Assembly (NCBI GenBank): GCA_019633985.1
Contig: JAHQWE010000050.1
Location: 1-64,000 of the forward strand
Source of the DNA: Acidiferrobacterales bacterium
GTDB taxonomy: Bacteria > Pseudomonadota > Gammaproteobacteria > Arenicellales > Poriferihabitantaceae
Direction of reading: 5' to 3'
DNA length: 64,000 nt
How positions within the stretch are numbered: position 1 is the first letter of the stretch; every line of letters starts with the position of its first letter. Shown here one piece after another: positions 58,520 through 64,000 of this stretch. The position numbers were made by a program, and so were the translations under genes. Under the pieces are notes generated by a model, which saw nothing but the letters and a program-made list of their open reading frames with translations, searched no databases and was not told where the DNA came from.

Positions 58520-59407
58520 TCAACTCTTGGTGAGCCTAGTTTCGGCTTCAGCGTATTTTGCCGCGGTTTTTTCGACGATTTCTTCCGGTAGTTCTGGTGG
58601 TGGTGGCGTTTTATCCCAGTCTAAAGTTTCCAGATAGTCCCGAAGAAATTGCTTGTCGAAACTGGGTGGGCTGATGCCTGGTTGATAGGTGTCTGCTGGC
58701 CAAAATCTCGACGAATCTGGTGTGAGCACTTCGTCAATAAGATGAAGCTCGCCGTTTTTATCCAAACCAAATTCGAACTTGGTATCGGCAATGATGATTC
58801 CCCGTTGTCGGGCATAGGTCGCGGCTTCTTGATAAATTTGCAAGCTGATAGATTTGACCTTTTCCGCCATCTCTTTGCCCACCGTATTGCTCATTTGTTC
58901 AAAGCCGATGTTTTCATCGTGATCACCCATTTCTGCCTTGGTCGCGGGGGTGAAAATCGGTGCCTCCAGCTCAGCTGCCTGAGGCAATCCTTTGGGAAGA
59001 TCAATCCCACAAATTTGTCCGGTTGCCTGATAATCCTTCCAGCCGGAACCAATGACATAACCTCTGACCACCGCCTCGATGGGGAGTGGGCTAAATCGTT
59101 TGACCACGGTAGCGCGCTCACCAAGGGTGTTGCGTTGGTCTTGGTCGGGGACAATATCTTCCAATGGCACGTCGGACAGCTGATTAGGAACCAGATGACT
59201 GGTACGTCCGAACCAAAAGTTGGCAACCCGCGTCAATACCTCTCCCTTACCAGGTATCGGCTTCGCCATAATGACATCGAAGGCCGATAATCGGTCACTG
59301 GCAACGATCAGCATGTGTTCGTCATCAATGGCATACACGTCTCGCACTTTCCCGCGATAAATAAGATCCAAATGCGGGAGGTCAGACTGAAAGAGGGCGC
59401 TTGTCAT
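58520..59407 (-). CDS. purC: SAICAR synthetase PurC (long form)
   Basis: Purine-pathway ligase joining aspartate to CAIR with [70 protein letters not shown] and [11 protein letters not shown] are visible. At 295 aa it is the longer version seen in yeast Ade1 and many beta/alphaproteobacteria, not the about 237-aa enzyme of E. coli or Pseudomonas. It is 12 nt downstream of parC on the same strand, so probably cotranscribed. The usual dapA-bamC-purC grouping is broken here. Confidence 0.93.
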   Translation of the reverse strand: MTSALFQSDLPHLDLIYRGKVRDVYAIDDEHMLIVASDRLSAFDVIMAKPIPGKGEVLTRVANFWFGRTSHLVPNQLSDVPLEDIVPDQDQRNTLGERATVVKRFSPLPIEAVVRGYVIGSGWKDYQATGQICGIDLPKGLPQAAELEAPIFTPATKAEMGDHDENIGFEQMSNTVGKEMAEKVKSISLQIYQEAATYARQRGIIIADTKFEFGLDKNGELHLIDEVLTPDSSRFWPADTYQPGISPPSFDKQFLRDYLETLDWDKTPPPPELPEEIVEKTAAKYAEAETRLTKS

Positions 59408-59419
59408 AAATATTTTCTT

Positions 59420-61699
59420 CTACTTTTCGATCGCTTCGATGGCGTTGACCTGACGGAAACCGCGGGGCAGGAACTTTCCTCTCTGGGCTCTCTGACCGAC
59501 ATAATTATCAAAATCCGCTGGTTTCAAGTTCAGATGGCGTTTGCCGCTGGAGATTCTTAGGTGGTCGCCCTCGCGAAATACCGCAAGATCAACCACATAC
59601 TCTTCGCCGGCTTTGAATTTTGCGCTCGGTATATTGATGAGTTTGACGCCTTTACCTTTTGAAAGCTGGCTTAATTCTCCTACAGTGAAAATCAGCAGTC
59701 GTCCCTCACTGGTAATCACGGCAACCCAATCATCGTCGAAATCATGTACTCGACGGGGAATCATTACATCAACGCCGTTACCGGCTTTCAGACTGGCTTT
59801 CCCCGCCTTGTTACGAGTAAAAAGGTCGCCAAGCTTAGCGACAAATCCATATCCTGCATTGGTGCATAGCAAGTATTCACTGTGTTCACGACCCATCATC
59901 ACACCACAGAAGCGAGTGCCTGCCTGGGGATTAACGATACTACTGACCGGCTCCCCAAAACTCCGCGCAGAGGGCAATGAATGCGAGGGTAGCGAATATG
60001 TTCTGCCGTTCGAGTCGATGGAGAGCAGAAGTTCATTGGTTTTCCCTCTGGCGGAATGCATAAACTGATCTCCGGATTTAAAGTTCAGTTGAGCCGGATC
60101 TACATCATGCCCTTTTGCCGCTCGAATCCAGCCTTTTTCCGAAAGAATAACAGTGATGGGTTCAGCGGGAACTAAGTCGTTGTGATCCATTGCGCGAGCA
60201 GCATCCCGAACAACAATGGGAGATCGTCGGGCGTCGCCAAATTCTTCGGCATCAGCGATCAGTTCATCTCGGACCAAATTCTTCAATCGCGTTTTGGACT
60301 TCAGGATCTTTTCAAGTAACTGTCGTTCTTTTTCAAGCTCCTCATGCTCGTGGCGAATTTTCATTTCCTCGAGTTTCGCCAATCGACGCAACTTTAACTC
60401 GAGGATCGCTTCCGCTTGAATATCACTGAGTTGGAAACGCTTCATCAGCACCGGCTTAGGCTTATCTTCGGTACGAATGATGTGGATCACTTCATCAATA
60501 TTCAGGAAGGCAATGAGATAACCTTCGAGAATATGCAGCTGTTGCAGGATCTTGTCATAGCGATACTGCAACCTTTTACGTACGGTCTCGGTGCGATAGG
60601 ACAACCACTCAAGCAGCAGCGATTTCAGGTCGAATACTCTCGGCCTGCCATCCAAGCCGATCATATTCATATTGACACGATAGCTTCTTTCGAGATCAGT
60701 GGTGGCGAACAAGTGGTTCATCAATGCATCCAGATCGATGCGGTTTGAACGTGGTTCAATCACCAGTCGAACCGGGCTTTCGTGATCGGATTCGTCGCGT
60801 AAGTCGCTTACCATTGGGAGCTTCTTTGCGACCATTTGGGCCGCGATCTGTTCCTGCACCTTGGCGCCAGAAACTTGGTAAGGCAGAGCGTTGATCACGA
60901 TCTCGCCCCCCTCTTTTTGCCAAGCTGCGCGCAACTTTAATGAACCATTGCCGGTTTCATAAATTTGCCTGATTTCTTCTGGTGCAGAAATCAATTCTGC
61001 TTCGGTTGGGTAGTCGGGCCCTTTAATATGCTCACAGAGCTGGTCTATCGTTGTTTTTTTGTCCTCGAGTAAGCGAACGCAAGCGCTAACAACTTCTCGG
61101 ATATTGTGGGGCGGAATATCTGTTGCCATGCCAACCGCGATTCCGGATCCACCATTCAGCAATACGTTGGGCAATCTCGCTGGCAGCAGACGCGGTTCCT
61201 TCAATGTGCCGTCAAAATTGGGTGTCCAGTCCGTTGTGCCCTGCTCGAGTTCGGCCAGAAGCAACTGCGCATATCGCGTCATTCTGGACTCGGTGTATCG
61301 CATCGCAGCAAAGGATTTCGGGTCATCCTGACTGCCCCAGTTGCCCTGGCCATCAATGAGCGGATAACGATAGCTGAATGGCTGCGCCATCAACACCATC
61401 GCTTCATAGCATGCGCTGTCACCATGCGGATGAAATTTACCCAGTACGTCGCCGACGGTGCGCGCCGATTTCTTGAATTTGGCACCAGCGTGCAGGCCCA
61501 GATCCGACATGGCATAAACAATTCGGCGTTGAACCGGCTTTAATCCATCCCCGATGTTAGGAAGGGCGCGATCGAGAATGACGTACATGGAGTAATTCAG
61601 GTACGCATTTTCAGTAAATTGTGCGATGGAGAGCTTCTCGAGCTCGATGACACTAGGAGGATTAGTGTCGGCAGAAGAGGATTTGCGTTTTCTCGGCAT
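59420..61699 (-). CDS. parC: DNA topoisomerase IV subunit A ParC
   Basis: Type IIA topoisomerase subunit that decatenates replicated chromosomes with ParE. The N-terminal breakage domain has [21 protein letters not shown], the quinolone region [15 protein letters not shown] with the sensitive-type Ser and Glu, and the active Tyr in [12 protein letters not shown] coiled-coil gate ([21 protein letters not shown]) and a C-terminal beta-pinwheel without the GyrA box QRRGGKG follow; that absence favours ParC over GyrA. From ATG 61699 (MPRKRKSSS) it is 759 aa; the track's start is a TTG six codons earlier. parE is not in the window. Confidence 0.94.
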   Translation of the reverse strand: MPRKRKSSSADTNPPSVIELEKLSIAQFTENAYLNYSMYVILDRALPNIGDGLKPVQRRIVYAMSDLGLHAGAKFKKSARTVGDVLGKFHPHGDSACYEAMVLMAQPFSYRYPLIDGQGNWGSQDDPKSFAAMRYTESRMTRYAQLLLAELEQGTTDWTPNFDGTLKEPRLLPARLPNVLLNGGSGIAVGMATDIPPHNIREVVSACVRLLEDKKTTIDQLCEHIKGPDYPTEAELISAPEEIRQIYETGNGSLKLRAAWQKEGGEIVINALPYQVSGAKVQEQIAAQMVAKKLPMVSDLRDESDHESPVRLVIEPRSNRIDLDALMNHLFATTDLERSYRVNMNMIGLDGRPRVFDLKSLLLEWLSYRTETVRKRLQYRYDKILQQLHILEGYLIAFLNIDEVIHIIRTEDKPKPVLMKRFQLSDIQAEAILELKLRRLAKLEEMKIRHEHEELEKERQLLEKILKSKTRLKNLVRDELIADAEEFGDARRSPIVVRDAARAMDHNDLVPAEPITVILSEKGWIRAAKGHDVDPAQLNFKSGDQFMHSARGKTNELLLSIDSNGRTYSLPSHSLPSARSFGEPVSSIVNPQAGTRFCGVMMGREHSEYLLCTNAGYGFVAKLGDLFTRNKAGKASLKAGNGVDVMIPRRVHDFDDDWVAVITSEGRLLIFTVGELSQLSKGKGVKLINIPSAKFKAGEEYVVDLAVFREGDHLRISSGKRHLNLKPADFDNYVGQRAQRGKFLPRGFRQVNAIEAIEK

Positions 61700-61722
61700 G
61701 AATGTCGCTTGAGACAAAGAGG

Positions 61723-61750
61723 TTGATTATAAACGAGAGCCAAGTATCCT
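61723..61750 (+). promoter_or_regulatory. Possible promoter for the prolyl-tRNA editing gene
   Basis: TTGATT (61723-61728) and TATCCT (61745-61750) with a 16-nt spacer lie in the short parC/YbaK-like divergent gap. The fit is fair and would give a transcript starting about 40 nt before the ATG chosen. Confidence 0.3.
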
Positions 61751-61794
61751 CTCAGCGGAAATTGATCCTCGACCACAAAAATCTTATTGACCGT

Positions 61795-62358
61795 ATGGCA
61801 AACAACGAAAGTCAGACCATGATAGAAAACGCAATCGAGCTCAAGTTGATTGATGGTTCTCCTCCGATGTCGTCCGACCATCTTCTTGGGCTACTCGAAA
61901 AATCCGGTATTCCACATTCCACGGTCGATCATGCTGCAATGTGGACGGTAAATGATGCCAAAGCTTTACGGGCGCCTTGCGAATATGGTCATACAAAAAA
62001 TCTGTTTGTCAGGAACAAGAAGGGGCAGATGTGGTTATTGACGCTACACGAGGATCGGCAGGTTGATCTCAAGGCGACTGCCGCGATGGTGGGCACAAAT
62101 CGCTTTTCCTTTGCCAGCCCCCAGCGATTGATGCACTATCTTGGGGTCATACCCGGCGCGGTAAGTCCGTTGTCTGTTCTTAATGATGTGACAGGGAAGG
62201 TGCAGTTTTATATCGATCAGAAACTAATGGAAGCACCCGAACTACATATCCATCCCTTGATCAACACACGCACAACCACCATCGGCCGTGACGCCTTGCT
62301 GTCTTTTCTTGAGTTAAACGGTCATCGAGCCAATGTGCTTTCGTTCACAAAACCATGA
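61795..62358 (+). CDS. Prolyl-tRNA editing protein (ProX/PrdX, YbaK-like)
   Basis: Free-standing editing domain that removes alanine wrongly loaded on tRNA-Pro. After ELKLIDGSPPMSSDHLLGLLEKSGI it has HAAMWTVNDAKALRAPCEYGHTKNLFVRNKKGQMWLL, where the Lys of HTKNLF is the conserved editing residue, then RFSFASPQRLMHYLGVIPGAVSPLSVLND and HPLINTRTTTI. ATG 61795 gives 187 aa; the track's 61702 ATG adds 31 residues unlike the family and overlaps the divergent gene's promoter space, while ATG 61819 is also possible. Confidence 0.88.
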   Translation: MANNESQTMIENAIELKLIDGSPPMSSDHLLGLLEKSGIPHSTVDHAAMWTVNDAKALRAPCEYGHTKNLFVRNKKGQMWLLTLHEDRQVDLKATAAMVGTNRFSFASPQRLMHYLGVIPGAVSPLSVLNDVTGKVQFYIDQKLMEAPELHIHPLINTRTTTIGRDALLSFLELNGHRANVLSFTKP

Positions 62359-62462
62359 GGGTCTCGCATTTGAGATTGTTGCCTAGCACTGAATTAAATC
62401 TCCTTGGCGAGCTAAAAATCATTTTTGTGCTGCGGAGTGAAACATTTTTAAGGCGAACCTCT

Positions 62463-62480
62463 CGGGACTTGTTAGTCCCG
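62463..62480. other. Perfect small hairpin CGGGACT-TGTT-AGTCCCG
   Basis: A 7-bp perfect stem with a 4-nt loop in the 165-nt gap before the last gene. No T run follows, so it is not a typical terminator; it could stabilise or regulate the leader of the downstream gene. Confidence 0.5.
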
Positions 62481-62523
62481 TCTCGGGCGGTGTAACTTGC
62501 GACGCAGTGAAACAGAAGGGTTT

Positions 62524-64000
62524 GTGACTCCAAGAGCATTTTGGTGGTGCTGCGGAATAGCCATTGCGATAAAGTTATGGCTTGTTGGTGGCCATGATCT
62601 GATTGGTAAGTATCGGATTTATGACGACTTCCTGTTTTTGGAGCTCAGCCAGCATATATTGAATGGCGACTGGCTTGGGCCCCTTCATTATCGAACCCTG
62701 ATCAAAGGCCCGGGGTATCCGTTGTTTATTGCTGGAAGTTACTGGCTCGGTTTACCGTTGCTGCTTGCACAGCAGCTTCTCTATGTCATCGCCTGCACAA
62801 CTGTGGTTCTCGCTCTTTCTGCGGTCGTGAAAAGTCGTGCTATTTTGTATTGTGCCTTTCTCTTACTGCTGTTTAACCCATTTAGCTATTTCTACCCAAT
62901 GGTAGGCGCGCTAATGCGCGAAAGTGTTTACAACAGCTTCGCCCTGATGTTCTTTGGTGCCCTATTGGGTATTTGGTACCGCCATCATTTCAGCGTTATG
63001 CGAGGTGTGTTTTGGGCGCTGGTAGCGGGAATGGCGTATTCCATGATTTGGCTCACCCGTGAAGAAGCGATTTGGAGTGTTCCGGGTCTTGTACTCTTCG
63101 CGCTTGTGTTTGTGCCGAAATGGCCCTGGCAACGCAATTCTAGCTGGCTGTTTCGTCTAGTTCTGGTGGCGTTTCCGGTATGTATGAGTATCGGGGCGGT
63201 ATTCGGAGTAATGAAACTCAATGAGCGTCACTATGGCACGGCGGTGTTTATAGAGACCAAGTCAGATCAGTTTGTGACTGCACTGGGTAGTCTGATGAAC
63301 ATCCGGGAAGATGGTTTTGTGAAAGGTAAGATCGTTGGACCAAAATCTGAACGCGCTGCATTTAGAGTTAGCCCGACGTTTGCTTCAATCGAACCGCATA
63401 TCAAGAAGCGCAGCCGGAAACGCCCGAACGTGTTTTACAACTGGACGCTTCGATCGGCGGCGAATGACGCGGGGTATTACAGTGATCATGAAAATGTACA
63501 GCCAGCGCTGGATTTTTACTCGCAGATGGGGCGGGAAATCATCGCCGCTTGCGAAGCCGGCGAAATTCAATGCTTTGATCGTTCGCCCACGCTGCAACCA
63601 CCTCTTCATTTGGAGCATAAAAAACGATTTCCAGCAGAGTTTCTCGGGCTCTTGAAAAGGGCGGTCTGGTTCGACGAGTACAACGCGTTTTCGCCAGAGT
63701 ATCAAAGCTTTGCTGACATGGGGATGTTGCTCACTTTCGACTATGTCACTGGGCACAGCGCCGTGCGTAAAAGCAAGCACTTCGAGGCAATGCAGCCTGA
63801 CTTTGATTTCCGAATGCAGGAGACGAAAGAAGGCTTGATGCAAGCAATCGGAACCGCTTATCAATGGTTTATGCCAGCACTCGTTTTTATAGCGCTGTTA
63901 GCGCATCTGATATCAATGCGAAGCGTGCTGCGGTTTGAATCCTCAGCGTCATTGCCGCTGTTTGGATTGATTGTCGGAGGCAGTATTACCGCAGTCCTGG
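62524..64000 (+). CDS. Polytopic membrane protein, possible GT-C glycosyltransferase, 3' partial
   Basis: Not in the ORF track because it runs open past the window end; I translated it by hand (492 codons). GTG 62524 has AGAAGGG closely upstream; TTG 62497 is the alternative. After TM1 comes YDDFLFLELSQHILNGDWLG and KGPGYPLFIAGSYW: an acidic pair in the first outer loop, then a K-G-P-x-Y-P segment, as in lipid-linked-sugar GT-C enzymes of the PMT/ArnT kind. Six further helices follow up to about residue 240. A soluble, Arg/Lys-rich domain of about 200 residues (RKRPNVFYNW, FYSQMGREIIAACEAGEIQCFD) then leads back to membrane helices. The GT-C idea is inference; an O-antigen ligase-like or unknown enzyme is possible. 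Confidence 0.7.
   Translation, partial: MTPRAFWWCCGIAIAIKLWLVGGHDLIGKYRIYDDFLFLELSQHILNGDWLGPLHYRTLIKGPGYPLFIAGSYWLGLPLLLAQQLLYVIACTTVVLALSAVVKSRAILYCAFLLLLFNPFSYFYPMVGALMRESVYNSFALMFFGALLGIWYRHHFSVMRGVFWALVAGMAYSMIWLTREEAIWSVPGLVLFALVFVPKWPWQRNSSWLFRLVLVAFPVCMSIGAVFGVMKLNERHYGTAVFIETKSDQFVTALGSLMNIREDGFVKGKIVGPKSERAAFRVSPTFASIEPHIKKRSRKRPNVFYNWTLRSAANDAGYYSDHENVQPALDFYSQMGREIIAACEAGEIQCFDRSPTLQPPLHLEHKKRFPAEFLGLLKRAVWFDEYNAFSPEYQSFADMGMLLTFDYVTGHSAVRKSKHFEAMQPDFDFRMQETKEGLMQAIGTAYQWFMPALVFIALLAHLISMRSVLRFESSASLPLFGLIVGGSITAVL

Noticed and set aside
61441-61480. Quinolone-resistance change in ParC
   Set aside because: The [12 protein letters not shown] region has the susceptible-type Ser and Glu.
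61702-61794. Upstream ATG for the prolyl-tRNA editing gene
   Set aside because: The added 31 residues match no family member and would leave no space for a promoter.

Overview
The window reads as a chromosomal segment of a gammaproteobacterium with mid-range GC. The evidence is a dcw cell-wall/division cluster ending ftsA-ftsZ-lpxC, a Pseudomonas-like lpxC/dciA/secA block, a pilB-pilC-pilD-coaE block, ftsY-ftsE-ftsX, BamC and BamD lipoproteins, and a Gram-negative trimeric porin. A TPR-sulfotransferase fusion and an IscR-led suf operon would fit marine oligotrophic gammaproteobacteria, but genus is a guess. No rRNA, tRNA, CRISPR array, insertion sequence or prophage gene was seen. Gene density is high and 4-nt stop/start overlaps are common. 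Several starts must be TTG or GTG.

Layout. 1-8901 (+): ftsW (5' cut by the window edge), murG, murC, murB, ftsQ, ftsA, ftsZ, lpxC; no ddl lies between murB and ftsQ. 9020-14069: dciA (-), then secA, argJ, mutT (+). 14217-18710 (-): pilB, pilC, pilD, coaE with no pilin gene; a 652-nt non-coding stretch follows. 19363-24357 (+): iscR, sufB, sufC, sufD, sufT and a Rieske ferredoxin, without a cysteine desulfurase. 24403-24846 (-): a small secreted protein of unknown function. 25001-28693 (+): murA, hisD, hisC, without hisG. 28880-32326 (-): rsmD, coaD, a 2[4Fe-4S] ferredoxin and tmcA. 32430-35086 (+): ftsY, ftsE, ftsX. infA (-), a TPR-sulfotransferase (+), a porin (-) and a short BamC (+) follow.

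39988-52419 is the least ordinary part. A (+) operon of two MurG-like COG4671-type glycosyltransferases and a divergent polysaccharide deacetylase faces a tightly coupled (-) gene string. In transcription order that string is a 2OG-Fe(II) oxygenase, a fused double-ATPase OppDF, an OppA-type binding protein, OppB, OppC and two GT4 glycosyltransferases. The pairing of a peptide/oligosaccharide-type importer with glycan-building enzymes is the best candidate here for an undescribed system. Its product is unknown.

52507-64000: thrC, an acyl/aryl-CoA synthetase-like enzyme, a rhomboid protease overlapping rluD (all -), bamD (+), parC and purC (-), a prolyl-tRNA editing protein (+), and a final membrane protein cut by the right edge. 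That last one is absent from the ORF track because it has no stop in the window; its acidic DD after the first membrane segment suggests a GT-C glycosyltransferase.

All family assignments come from reading motifs and lengths. No database or structure search was run.
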